Both the position numbers and the translations under genes were made by a program. The notes beneath the pieces are model-generated. The model saw only the letters and a program-made list of their open reading frames with translations. It was not told the origin of the DNA and did not search any database. Below are positions 8,437 to 15,916 of a DNA stretch of 35,392 nt, piece by piece. The stretch comes from an uncultured Lachnospiraceae bacterium. GTDB taxonomy: Bacteria > Bacillota > Clostridia > Lachnospirales > Lachnospiraceae. Every line of letters begins with the position of its first letter. Position 1 is the stretch's first letter. The stretch covers positions 1 to 35,392 of the forward strand of contig CARQVR010000031.1 in NCBI GenBank assembly GCA_949051815.1, written 5' to 3'.

Positions 8437-8477
8437 AGTATAGCATAAAAAGATTGGCCGGATTGTCCTTTTTATGC
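8437..8477 (-). promoter_or_regulatory. Response-regulator promoter overlapped by a 10-bp inverted repeat
   Basis: On the minus strand, a TATACT -10 box (8437-8442) directly abuts an inverted repeat: GCATAAAAAG (8443-8452) and CTTTTTATGC (8468-8477), perfect over 10 bp with a 15-nt spacer. No good -35 hexamer is visible, since the repeat occupies that position. This is the layout of an activator- or repressor-controlled promoter and could be an autoregulatory site (inference). Confidence 0.5.
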
Positions 8478-8612
8478 CAAAATGGATCGCGAAAATAAAC
8501 GTCAGGTAACAATCGCGCAATGACGCTTTTTTCTATAAAAAAATATTGTAGAATAGTGCTGTAGAAACTGGAAATCTGCTCAGACTGAGTCGTGAGGGAG
8601 AGAGGAAATGAA

Positions 8613-9923
8613 ATGTTAGGTGGTTCCGTGTACATAGCATTTATTCGGTTCGCAATCAGCCTTACAGGGACGATTGCGCTGTTTTCCATACTCGCAAAGT
8701 CCCGGTTTGACAGGGTGAAGGCGGTCGTCTGCTATAGCTGTTTTTCGGCAGTGCTGCTTACGCTGGCATGTGTGTGGTATGTGACGGACTGGGAAAGCTG
8801 TGCGCGGATGGTGGCCTTTGTCATGTATCTTTGTTTCGCTGTTTTTGCCATTTTTATGAGCAGGGATTCCGTTTATCTGACCATATATAAGCTGGCGGTG
8901 GTTTTTTATCTTCTCGCCGTATTCCTGGTCGGAGCACTGGAAATCTCCATTTTATTCTTTGACCGCAACGTCTGGGCGGACATTGTTTCGCGCATTGCGC
9001 TGATCGGACTGATTGCCTTTTTGCTCAACAAGTATGTCAGAAAATCGGTAAAAGATTTTGGCGATTATGTGGAGAGCGAGGCGGATAAGTTCAGTGTTGC
9101 CGTGATGATTATATGTATGCTGTTTGGAATCGGCTACATTTTAAACCCGGGCCTGAACAAAGAAATGACGTTTCACAGGATTTACCAGATTCTGATGAAC
9201 TTTTTCCTGACGGGAACCTTACAGTTTCTTGTCTTTCGTTTTTATCTGCATGTCGGGAAGGAAAGAGAGTACGAGAGGGAAAACCAGTTGATCCAGATGA
9301 ACTACAGGCTTTTGGAGCGGCAGTTAGAAATTCTGGAAGAGTCGGTGGAGTCCGGCAAACGGCTCCGTCACGACATTAGGCACCACAATGCGGTGATCGC
9401 GGAGAGCGCCCGCAGGGGGCAGACAGAAGAGCTCTTACAGTATTTGCAGGAGTATGACCGGGAACTGGACCGGGGGACGCAGCAGGTGATCTGCGCCAAC
9501 ACGGCTGTCAACAACATGCTCTGCGCATACACGAGAAAGGCCGAGCGTGAGCAGATTAAGGTGATGCTGGATGTGGAGCTTGGTAAAAATCCGGAGATAC
9601 CGGATATCGACCTGGTGGCCATCCTTGCCAACGCATACGAGAATGCGATTTACGCCTGCATAGAAGTAAAAAAGAGGCTGGAGGAACGGGAGTGCTTTAT
9701 CGACCTGATGCTTAAGCGGAGAAAGAATAAACTGATTATTACCTGCAGCAATACGTGCAAAAAGGAGACGGCGCCAAAGGGCGGAAAAACCGGAGGCGGA
9801 TTTAAGGGAGGCGTGGGCATTTCCAGTATCATCAGGACGGCGAAAAAATACAATGGGGAATATGATTTCAGAAACGACAACGGTGTGTTCGTATTCAGAC
9901 TCATTTTAAGTATGCAGGAATAG
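8613..9923 (+). CDS. AgrC-like sensor histidine kinase (GHKL, HPK10 type), no adjacent response regulator
   Basis: A 436-residue protein. The first ~210 residues hold six or seven hydrophobic helices. A coiled segment (YRLLERQLEILEESVESGKRL) leads to the H box LRHDIRHHNAVI (phospho-acceptor H253), then an N box LVAILANAYENAIYAC and the compact C-terminal ATP-binding end GGVGISSIIRTAKKYNGEYDF. These features are typical of AgrC/ComD-type kinases that often sense peptides. The ATG at 8613 has GGGAGAGAGGA upstream; an in-frame GTG at 8592 would destroy that spacing. No LytTR response regulator or agrB/agrD-type gene lies next to it, so the partner must be elsewhere. The gene ends before a strong terminator at 9982-10018. 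Confidence 0.9.
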   Translation: MLGGSVYIAFIRFAISLTGTIALFSILAKSRFDRVKAVVCYSCFSAVLLTLACVWYVTDWESCARMVAFVMYLCFAVFAIFMSRDSVYLTIYKLAVVFYLLAVFLVGALEISILFFDRNVWADIVSRIALIGLIAFLLNKYVRKSVKDFGDYVESEADKFSVAVMIICMLFGIGYILNPGLNKEMTFHRIYQILMNFFLTGTLQFLVFRFYLHVGKEREYERENQLIQMNYRLLERQLEILEESVESGKRLRHDIRHHNAVIAESARRGQTEELLQYLQEYDRELDRGTQQVICANTAVNNMLCAYTRKAEREQIKVMLDVELGKNPEIPDIDLVAILANAYENAIYACIEVKKRLEERECFIDLMLKRRKNKLIITCSNTCKKETAPKGGKTGGGFKGGVGISSIIRTAKKYNGEYDFRNDNGVFVFRLILSMQE

Positions 9924-9981
9924 CGCAGCGAAGGTCCTGCGGCAGATATGCAGGAACGGTAAAACCATACAGAGAAAAGCA

Positions 9982-10018
9982 AAAAGCCGGCGATCCCGGG
10001 ATGGGATCACTGGCTTTT
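9982..10018. terminator. Bidirectional intrinsic terminator between GHKL kinase and cyclophilin genes
   Basis: A 16-bp imperfect stem (AAAAGCC and GATCCC pairing with GGGATC and GGCTTTT) surrounds a 5-nt loop. A-tract on one side and T-tract on the other allow it to stop the convergent transcripts of the kinase (plus) and the cyclophilin (minus). Confidence 0.8.
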
Positions 10019-10084
10019 GTACACAGATTTTAAATATGTCACTGCCTTTCGGCCGGGTCTGTTTATTTTACAGAGGATGACCGT

Positions 10085-10609
10085 TTACAGCTTCTCCGGT
10101 TCCGGATAATCCACGCCGAACGTATCGACGGTAACCGTCTGCATCACCTGATCCTCCATCGGCCGGTCCTCATAATCGGTCGCTGTCTCCGCGATCTTAT
10201 TCACGTTTTCCAGCCCTTCGATCACCTTTCCAAAAGCCGCGTAAGCGCCGTCTAAGTGCGGGCTTGTCTTGTGCATGATGAAAAACTGGCTGCCTGCGGA
10301 GTCGGGCTGCATACTTCTTGCCATGGAGAGAACGCCCTCCGTGTGCTTCAAGTCGTTATCAAAGCCGTTCTGCTTAAATTCACCTTTTATGGAATAGCCG
10401 GGGCCGCCCATGCCGGTGCCTTCCGGGTCGCCGCCCTGAATCATAAAGCCTTTGATTACCCGGTGGAAAATCAGACCGTCATAGAAATGTTTCTGAATCA
10501 GGCTGATAAAGTTGTTGACGGAGACAGGGGCGGTTTCGGGATATAATTCCGCTTTGATAACGTCACCGTTTGCCATGGTAAAAGTTACGATTGGATTTTG
10601 TTGTGCCAT
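10085..10609 (-). CDS. Peptidyl-prolyl cis-trans isomerase, cyclophilin type
   Basis: A 174-residue single-domain cyclophilin that speeds proline isomerisation during protein folding. The core motifs are present: FHRVIKGFMIQGGDPEGTG with the catalytic arginine, SQFFIMH, and LDGAYAAFGKVIEG. There is no signal peptide, so it is cytoplasmic. The start is set at 10609 (MAQQNPIVTF), where AAAGGA lies about eight bases upstream; an upstream in-frame ATG at 10642 falls between the promoter and that site. It is monocistronic, with a promoter at 10656-10684 and a shared terminator downstream. Confidence 0.95.
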   Translation of the reverse strand: MAQQNPIVTFTMANGDVIKAELYPETAPVSVNNFISLIQKHFYDGLIFHRVIKGFMIQGGDPEGTGMGGPGYSIKGEFKQNGFDNDLKHTEGVLSMARSMQPDSAGSQFFIMHKTSPHLDGAYAAFGKVIEGLENVNKIAETATDYEDRPMEDQVMQTVTVDTFGVDYPEPEKL

Positions 10610-10655
10610 ATTGATGGTTCCTTTCTTTTCTCTGAATTTCACTGACTTATCTCCT

Positions 10656-10684
10656 ATTCTATAAGAAAGAGGCGGAGAGGTAAA
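10656..10684 (-). promoter_or_regulatory. Predicted promoter of the cyclophilin gene
   Basis: On the minus strand, TTTACC (10679-10684) and TAGAAT (10656-10661) are spaced by 17 bp. The -10 lies about 47 bp upstream of the cyclophilin start codon. Confidence 0.5.
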
Positions 10685-10691
10685 GGAAAAA

Positions 10692-10720
10692 TTGTGAGAT
10701 TGGAGGAATTGTGTTATAGT
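10692..10720 (+). promoter_or_regulatory. Predicted promoter of the GNAT gene, placing transcription start at the start codon
   Basis: TTGTGA (10692-10697) and TATAGT (10715-10720) are exactly 17 bp apart. The expected transcription start is 10727-10728, which is the A of the ATG at 10728. If correct, the mRNA is leaderless. The GGAGGA at 10702-10707 would then lie inside the promoter spacer rather than in the message. Confidence 0.45.
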
Positions 10721-10727
10721 GATAGCT

Positions 10728-11453
10728 ATGTTGAAAAAAATTTGTCTTTCATCCTGGGAACAGCCTTTATATGTGACGGATCAGGCAGAGGTCTACAATG
10801 CCATGCGTAAGCAGGGCTGCTATGTACTGCCCTGTCTGCACGAAAACAATCGGAATGAATCCTTTCCCGGTGCGCTTTACGCGGTGGAAAATCCGGAGGA
10901 GATGGACGAGGAATCTTATGATCTGGCGTACCGCCGTCTGGCCGGGCTGCCGTGGGAGATTCTTGAAACGGGTCGCTGCGCTCTGCGGGAGACGACGGTG
11001 GAGGATGTGGACAGTTTCTACCGGATTTATGCGGAGCCTTCCATTACCGAATACATGGAAAATCTGTTTGCGGACAGGGACGAGGAGATCGCTTACACAA
11101 AAGATTATATAGAGAAAGTATACGCCTTTTACGGGTATGGCATGTGGACGGTGCTGGAAAAGGAGAGCGGCAGGGTGATCGGCAGGGCGGGAATAAGCTG
11201 GCGGGAAGGCTATGATCTGCCGGAGCTGGGCTTTGTGTTCGGCGTGCCCTGGCAGGGGCAGGGATACGCTTACGAGGTGTGCAGCGCGATTCTCGCTTAT
11301 GCCGGAGAGACGCTTTTGATGGAGCGTGTGCAGGCCCTTGTGCAGCCGGGAAATGAGAAATCTCTGAGACTGTGTGAAAAGCTGGGATTTACACTTTCCG
11401 GGGAGACGCGGCTGGATGGGAAAAGGCATTTTCTGCTGGTGAAAAAATTGTAA
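10728..11453 (+). CDS. GNAT-family N-acetyltransferase (RimJ/RimL-like)
   Basis: A 241-residue protein. The last ~160 residues form an acetyl-CoA-dependent acetyltransferase domain: LRETTVEDVDSFYRIY at its start, the acetyl-CoA loop in VPWQGQGYAYEV (Q/R-x-x-G-x-G/A-like), and VQPGNEKSLRLCEKLGFTLSGE at its end. This is the pattern of the RimJ/RimL class, which acetylates amino groups of proteins or small molecules. The first ~80 residues are an extra N-terminal region I do not recognise. A GTG at 10719, 11 nt after GGAGGA, is an alternative start adding three residues. The EamA transporter gene follows after 18 bp and is probably co-transcribed. The substrate cannot be predicted. Confidence 0.85.
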   Translation: MLKKICLSSWEQPLYVTDQAEVYNAMRKQGCYVLPCLHENNRNESFPGALYAVENPEEMDEESYDLAYRRLAGLPWEILETGRCALRETTVEDVDSFYRIYAEPSITEYMENLFADRDEEIAYTKDYIEKVYAFYGYGMWTVLEKESGRVIGRAGISWREGYDLPELGFVFGVPWQGQGYAYEVCSAILAYAGETLLMERVQALVQPGNEKSLRLCEKLGFTLSGETRLDGKRHFLLVKKL

Positions 11454-11471
11454 ATCTGGGAGGAGAATATA

Positions 11472-12407
11472 ATGAAAAAACCAATGATAAATTTAAAGGC
11501 GCGCAATTCCATGCTCCTGCTTCTCACCGCCCTTGTCTGGGGCGTTGCCTTTGTGGCGCAGAGGCAGGGCGGCGCGTCGGCGGGGCCGTATACCTTTAAC
11601 TGTATACGATCTTTTATGGGCGGGCTTGTGCTTTTACCGGTGATTCCTTTTCTGGACAGATACACGGCGGGTAAGAAACCACAGTCGGCACAGGACAGAC
11701 GCAGGCTGGCGCTTGGCGGCGCCATTTGCGGACTGGTGCTGTTTGTGGCGAGCACCTTTCAGCAGATGGGCATGTATTACGGCACCACGGCGGGCAAGGC
11801 CGGATTCCTGACGGCATGTTACATTCTTCTGGTGCCGGTGCTTGGCATCTTTTTCGGAAAAAAATGCGGTTGGAATGTCTGGATCAGTATTCTGGTGGCG
11901 GTAGTGGGGCTTTACTTTCTCTGTCTCACCGGGGGCTTTTCCTTTCAGTTCAGCGACGGGCTGGTGCTTTTGTGCGCTGTGTGCTTTTCCGTACATATTA
12001 TGGTGATAGATCATTTTTCTCCGCTGGTGGACGGGGTGCGCATGGCCTGCATCCAGTTTTTTGTGTGCGGGGCATGGGGGATGATTCCGATGTTTAGTGT
12101 GGAGATGCGGCAGATGGGAGCAGCGGCGTGGATGCAGTCTCTCGGGGGTATTGACGTGTGGATTCCGCTGTTATATGCGGGTGTCATGTCCTGCGGCGTG
12201 GGCTATACGCTGCAAATCGTTGGCCAGAACGGGATCAACCCGGCCATAGCGTCCCTGCTGATGAGTCTGGAGTCGGTTTTCTCCGTGCTGGCGGGTATGC
12301 TGATTCTGCACGAAACGATGAGCGGCCGGGAAATTCTGGGGTGCGTGCTGGTGTTTGCCGCGGTAATTTTTGCGCAGATGCAATTCGGGAAAAAGCAGGC
12401 GGAATAA
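11472..12407 (+). CDS. EamA/DMT-family transporter
   Basis: A 311-residue membrane protein of ten predicted helices built from two EamA repeats. The first begins LLLLTALVWGVAFVAQR with NCIRSFMGGLVLLP, and the second contains ALLYAGVMSCGVGYTLQIVGQ and ASLLMSLESVFSVLAGMLILHE, a near-invariant end for this family. Members export or import small metabolites and amino acids; the substrate here is unknown. GGGAGGAG lies at the right distance upstream of the ATG. It follows the GNAT gene by 18 bp in the same direction, so the two probably form an operon. Confidence 0.92.
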   Translation: MKKPMINLKARNSMLLLLTALVWGVAFVAQRQGGASAGPYTFNCIRSFMGGLVLLPVIPFLDRYTAGKKPQSAQDRRRLALGGAICGLVLFVASTFQQMGMYYGTTAGKAGFLTACYILLVPVLGIFFGKKCGWNVWISILVAVVGLYFLCLTGGFSFQFSDGLVLLCAVCFSVHIMVIDHFSPLVDGVRMACIQFFVCGAWGMIPMFSVEMRQMGAAAWMQSLGGIDVWIPLLYAGVMSCGVGYTLQIVGQNGINPAIASLLMSLESVFSVLAGMLILHETMSGREILGCVLVFAAVIFAQMQFGKKQAE

Positions 12408-12422
12408 TGAAATGAGACGGGC

Positions 12423-12451
12423 TTTACACTTTTTCGGCCATCTATTATAAT
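12423..12451 (+). promoter_or_regulatory. Strong promoter in front of the 59-residue protein gene
   Basis: TTTACA (12423-12428) and a perfect TATAAT (12446-12451) are 17 bp apart, a near-consensus vegetative promoter. The expected start of transcription is near 12458, leaving about 40 nt of leader. Confidence 0.75.
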
Positions 12452-12498
12452 AAAAATGTATCACATAAAAATCATCATTAAAAAAGGACGGTGAAAGG

Positions 12499-12678
12499 AT
12501 GGTACAGGATATGACAGAGAAGGAATTAATTACAGTAACGATTGATAATTATATGAATCTGCAGCGTATAAAAAAAGCAAACGGGGATACCGTTAATAAG
12601 GAATTGGACTATCAGTTGAGGGGGCTTGTAGCCAAGCTGTCCAGTCTTGGTGTCAATATTGAGGATTTAACACTGTAG
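12499..12678 (+). CDS. Small 59-residue protein of unknown function
   Basis: An open frame of 59 codons begins MVQDMTEKELITVTID, continues with NYMNLQRIKKANGDTVNKELD and ends VNIEDLTL. AGGACGG lies upstream of the first ATG; the in-frame ATG at 12511 is an alternative start with AAAGGATGG upstream. The composition is that of a soluble, mostly helical, charged small protein with no membrane segment. A near-consensus promoter lies directly upstream, which supports it as a real gene. I do not recognise the family. It stands alone between the EamA gene and the ammonium transporter, which has its own promoter. Confidence 0.65.
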   Translation: MVQDMTEKELITVTIDNYMNLQRIKKANGDTVNKELDYQLRGLVAKLSSLGVNIEDLTL

Positions 12679-12757
12679 AAAACAGATCCGGGGAGGAAAT
12701 CCCGGAAAGACGGACAGCCAATGCAAAATAGTGGGAAGGAGTAAGTCCGGAGACGGT

Positions 12758-12789
12758 ATACAAAAATACATTTATACAAAGATACAAAA
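12758..12789 (+). repeat. Four tandem 8-bp repeats upstream of the amt promoter
   Basis: Four ATACANNN units follow each other exactly every 8 bp: ATACAAAA (12758), ATACATTT (12766), ATACAAAG (12774) and ATACAAAA (12782). They end 5 bp before the -35 box of the ammonium transporter promoter. The position fits an operator array or an AT-rich UP-like element. Confidence 0.7.
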
Positions 12790-12794
12790 AATGC

Positions 12795-12823
12795 TTGACA
12801 TGGTAAAATGCCAGTGCTACAAT
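12795..12823 (+). promoter_or_regulatory. Consensus promoter of the ammonium transporter gene
   Basis: A perfect TTGACA -35 (12795-12800), a 17-bp spacer and TACAAT -10 (12818-12823) form a near-ideal sigma-A promoter. Transcription should start near 12830 and give a leader of about 97 nt. Confidence 0.85.
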
Positions 12824-12839
12824 CCAAGACATAAGAGCG

Positions 12840-12876
12840 AAGGCGCTTTGAGGAAACTCAAGGCGCCTTTACTTTT
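12840..12876 (+). promoter_or_regulatory. Leader hairpin (possible attenuator) upstream of amt
   Basis: AAGGCGCTTTGAG and CTCAAGGCGCCTT form a 13-bp stem (one wobble pair) closed by a GAAA tetraloop, followed by the T-rich TACTTTTA. It lies about 10 nt after the predicted transcription start and about 57 nt before the start codon. It has the shape of an intrinsic terminator placed in a leader, so it could attenuate transcription; no obvious antiterminator pairing was found by eye. Confidence 0.6.
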
Positions 12877-12926
12877 ATGCTCTGATATATCATTGCAACA
12901 AACTGTTTGGAAGAGGAGGAAAAATT

Positions 12927-14693
12927 ATGGAAGAGATGATGGAGGTTTTAAGCGGACAGATTTTCGGCGTCTGGTTTCTGATCGGCGCCGCGCTGGTGTT
13001 CTGGATGCAGGCCGGATTTGCGATGGTCGAGACAGGATTTACCAGAGCCAAGAATGCGGGAAACATCATTATGAAAAACTTGATGGATTTCTGTATCGGT
13101 ACAGTAATGTTTATTCTGATCGGCTTCGGTCTTTTGCTTGGCGAGGATCTGGCCGGACTGATCGGCAGGCCCGGGTTTGACATTTTCACGGCTTATGAGA
13201 GTTTCGACTGGTCAAATTTTGTATTCAATCTGGTGTTCTGCGCGACTACGGCAACGATCGTTTCCGGGGCGATGGCGGAGCGCACAAAGTTTCTGAGCTA
13301 CTGTATTTACTCCGGCGTGATATCCGCATTGATCTATCCGATTGAGGCGCACTGGATCTGGGGCGGCGGCTGGCTTTCGCAGATCGGTTTCCATGACTTT
13401 GCGGGTTCCTGTGCGATTCATATGGTGGGCGGCATTTCCGCGCTGGTAGGAGCGAAGATTTTGGGACCCCGTATCGGCAAATTCAATACGGATAAGAGCG
13501 GCAGGGTTACTAAGGTAAATGCCTTTCCCGGACACAGCCTTCCACTTGGCGCGCTTGGCGTGTTTATCCTCTGGCTTGGCTGGTACGGCTTTAACGGTGC
13601 GGCAGCTACGAGCGTGGAACAGCTCGGCTCCATTTTTGTGACGACGACGATCGCGCCTGCGGTGGCAACGGTGGCGTGTATGGTGTTTACATGGATCAGG
13701 TACGGAAAACCCGATGTTTCCATGTGCCTGAACGCGTCTCTTGCAGGTCTTGTGGCGATCACCGCGCCCTGCGATGTGACGGATGCTTTCGGCGCCATTG
13801 TAATCGGAGCGGTAGCGGGTCTGCTGGTGGTATTCGGCGTCTGGCTGCTGGATTATAAGCTGCGGATTGACGATCCTGTGGGCGCGGTGGCGGTACATAT
13901 GATGAACGGCATCTGGGGAACGCTTGCGGTAGGTCTTTTTGCGACCAATAGCGCGCCGGGGTATTCCATAGCTGACGCTTCCGGCACGGAACTTACAGGG
14001 CTGTTTTATGGCGGTGGTCTGAAACTGATGGGATTACAGTTGATCGGTTTTGCTTCGGTGGCGGCGTGGACGCTTGTGACCATCACGATTGTATTTCTGG
14101 TGATTAAGGCGACGGTGGGACTGCGCGCTTCTCAGGAAGAGGAGATTGTGGGACTGGATGCTACAGAGCACGGGCTGGCTTCGGCATACTCCGGATTCAG
14201 TATTATGGACGTGTCGGGAGCGATGGTTATGGATGTGAATGAAAATACAAGCCTTGGCGTGGAGGAGTATGATGCGGCATCCGGGATCCAGAAGGACGCG
14301 GCGGTGAAGGTGGCGCAGGTACCGATGGCATCCGCTACGGGCATCTATAAAGTGGCGATCATTGCGAAGCTGTCCAGATACGATAAGCTGCGCAAGGCCA
14401 TGAATGATCTTGGCGTGACAGGCATGACAGTGACGCAGGTGATGGGCTGCGGCATTCAGAAGGGCGCGGGTGAAAAATACAGAGGAGTGGAGATGGATGC
14501 TACCTTGCTGCCGAAAGTAAAGGTCGAAGTGGTTGTCAGCAAAATTCCTGTGGATACGGTGGTGGAAGCGGCCAGGAGAGCGTTATATACGGGTCATATC
14601 GGAGACGGAAAGATTTTCGTCTACAATGTGGACAAGGTTGTAAAAATCCGCACCGGCGAGGAAGATTTCGACGCGCTGCAGGATGTGGAGTAG
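12927..14693 (+). CDS. amt: Ammonium transporter fused to a C-terminal PII (GlnK-like) domain
   Basis: A 588-residue natural fusion. Residues 1-421 are an Amt channel with about eleven helices: signature GFAMVETGFTRAKN, the conserved aspartate D157 in FHDFAG, and the conduction-site twin histidines H165 (SCAIHMVGG) and H324 (VAVHMMNGIWG). The segment SQEEEIVGLDATEHG ends the Amt part. Residues 422-472 are a linker. Residues 473-588 are a complete PII domain: T-loop GCGIQKGAGEKYRGVEMDA, LPKVKVEVVV, the ATP/2-oxoglutarate-binding TGHIGDGKIFV, and KIRTGE. At the position of the uridylylated tyrosine (Tyr51 of enterobacterial PII, in GAEY) this protein has methionine (GVEM), so control is probably by ligand binding alone. 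Free PII proteins normally block Amt by inserting the T-loop; here the regulator is tethered. A consensus promoter, repeats and a leader hairpin precede it. Confidence 0.96.
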   Translation: MEEMMEVLSGQIFGVWFLIGAALVFWMQAGFAMVETGFTRAKNAGNIIMKNLMDFCIGTVMFILIGFGLLLGEDLAGLIGRPGFDIFTAYESFDWSNFVFNLVFCATTATIVSGAMAERTKFLSYCIYSGVISALIYPIEAHWIWGGGWLSQIGFHDFAGSCAIHMVGGISALVGAKILGPRIGKFNTDKSGRVTKVNAFPGHSLPLGALGVFILWLGWYGFNGAAATSVEQLGSIFVTTTIAPAVATVACMVFTWIRYGKPDVSMCLNASLAGLVAITAPCDVTDAFGAIVIGAVAGLLVVFGVWLLDYKLRIDDPVGAVAVHMMNGIWGTLAVGLFATNSAPGYSIADASGTELTGLFYGGGLKLMGLQLIGFASVAAWTLVTITIVFLVIKATVGLRASQEEEIVGLDATEHGLASAYSGFSIMDVSGAMVMDVNENTSLGVEEYDAASGIQKDAAVKVAQVPMASATGIYKVAIIAKLSRYDKLRKAMNDLGVTGMTVTQVMGCGIQKGAGEKYRGVEMDATLLPKVKVEVVVSKIPVDTVVEAARRALYTGHIGDGKIFVYNVDKVVKIRTGEEDFDALQDVE

Positions 14694-14732
14694 ACTTATG
14701 CTTATATTCCCTGTTAACATATAGTTGTGTCT

Positions 14733-14763
14733 GGATATCCCCCGCGGACACCGGGGGATATCC
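14733..14763 (+). terminator. Perfect 12-bp hairpin after the amt gene
   Basis: GGATATCCCCCG (14733-14744) and CGGGGGATATCC (14752-14763) are exact inverted repeats around a 7-nt loop. It lies about 40 bp after the amt stop codon. There is no T tract, so it may end transcription inefficiently or protect the mRNA 3' end. Confidence 0.6.
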
Positions 14764-14773
14764 TGCTTACGGC

Positions 14774-14802
14774 TTTACATGATACTTATATTTTGCTATG
14801 CT
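14774..14802 (+). promoter_or_regulatory. Predicted promoter of the araC-type gene at 14919
   Basis: TTTACA (14774-14779) and TATGCT (14797-14802) are 17 bp apart, with a TG just ahead of the -10 (extended -10 form). It lies between the amt terminator-like hairpin and the regulator gene. Confidence 0.6.
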
Positions 14803-14918
14803 TGTATCGTGAAACCGACAAATCTGTAAATTCCTTTTCCTGCACCGCGGGTATGACAGAGGAAGACATACAGGGAAAATTGTGGTACTGAGAACAGACA
14901 GACGGGGGAAGATTACAA

Positions 14919-15851
14919 ATGGCGGCAAGAAAGAAGCGGGAAATGGAATTTCGTTATTATGAGATTCCACAAAATGAGCCTTGTATTGCTCTTCTGGGAG
15001 AGGCATGGATACGCCCTTACGGCGAAGATATAGACTGTCTGCATTTTCATAATTATATGGAAATCGGATACTGTTATGACGGGAGCGGAGAGGTTATGCT
15101 GGAGGATGAGGCGGTATCCTACAAGCCGGACATGTTCACGATCATTCCCAAAAACTTTCCACACAATACGAACAGCTATCACTTTTCCTTAAGCCGCTGG
15201 GAATATCTGTTTGTCGATGTGGGGGCGCTTTTGCGGGAAGTTTACAGAGAGGATTCGCTCTATGCGGACAGTCTGGGCGAGATCATTAATAACCGTGCGT
15301 GGGCGGTGGAGGCTGCGGCGTATCCTGTGATGACGGCACTGATCAAGACCATCATGGACGAGATGCGGTATAAGAAAGATTATTATGTGGAAAGCGTGAA
15401 GGGGCTGCTTTTGTCACTTCTTACAAATATCGCCCGTATGAATCAGGGAAAGCAGGTTAAGGTCAGGCAGCAGAGCCGGGGCGTTTCCCAGATTTCTTTT
15501 GCGCTGCATTACATTGGCGCCCACTATGCGGAGGAGCTGACCATAGGGGATCTGGCGCAGGAAAGTCACATGTCGGAGACGCATTTCCGAAGGGTGTTCC
15601 AAAAGATTATGAATATGACGCCGTCCGATTACCTGAATCTGGTGCGCGTACAGATGGCGTGTGAGTATATGAAGAAACACGAGGACAGTATGGAGCTGGT
15701 GGCAGAGCGGTGCGGGTTCCAGTCAGTGTCCACCTTTAACAGAAACTTTAAAAAGGTGCTTAATATTACGCCTTACCAGTGGAAAATTCATCCGGAGAAT
15801 TATGAGACAAAACTGCTGGATTATAAGATTTCCGCGTATAAGGGATGGTAA
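14919..15851 (+). CDS. AraC-family transcriptional regulator of the beta-galactoside locus
   Basis: A 310-residue regulator. Residues about 35-110 form a cupin sensing domain (HFHNYMEIGYCYDGSGEVML, then KPDMFTIIPKNFPHNTNSY). Residues about 205-300 hold two helix-turn-helix motifs (LTIGDLAQESHMSETHFRRVFQKIMNMTPSDYL and MELVAERCGFQSVSTFNRNFKKVLNITPYQW), textbook AraC sequence. The ATG at 14919 follows GGGGGAAG. It lies immediately upstream of, and in the same direction as, the solute-binding protein, permease and GH2 genes. It is most likely their sugar-responsive activator (inference from position). A strong terminator separates it from those genes. Confidence 0.93.
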   Translation: MAARKKREMEFRYYEIPQNEPCIALLGEAWIRPYGEDIDCLHFHNYMEIGYCYDGSGEVMLEDEAVSYKPDMFTIIPKNFPHNTNSYHFSLSRWEYLFVDVGALLREVYREDSLYADSLGEIINNRAWAVEAAAYPVMTALIKTIMDEMRYKKDYYVESVKGLLLSLLTNIARMNQGKQVKVRQQSRGVSQISFALHYIGAHYAEELTIGDLAQESHMSETHFRRVFQKIMNMTPSDYLNLVRVQMACEYMKKHEDSMELVAERCGFQSVSTFNRNFKKVLNITPYQWKIHPENYETKLLDYKISAYKGW

Positions 15852-15916
15852 CCGGTAAACGAGAACAAAGTGCAACTTAACAAAAGAGTGATAAATTCTG
15901 GAACGTAAACGTTTAA

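Noticed and set aside
15906..15915. TAAACGTTTA palindrome as a LacI-type or catabolite operator
   Set aside because: It lies just before the terminator of the araC-type gene and not at a promoter; it lacks the flanking bases of a convincing cre or LacI-family site.
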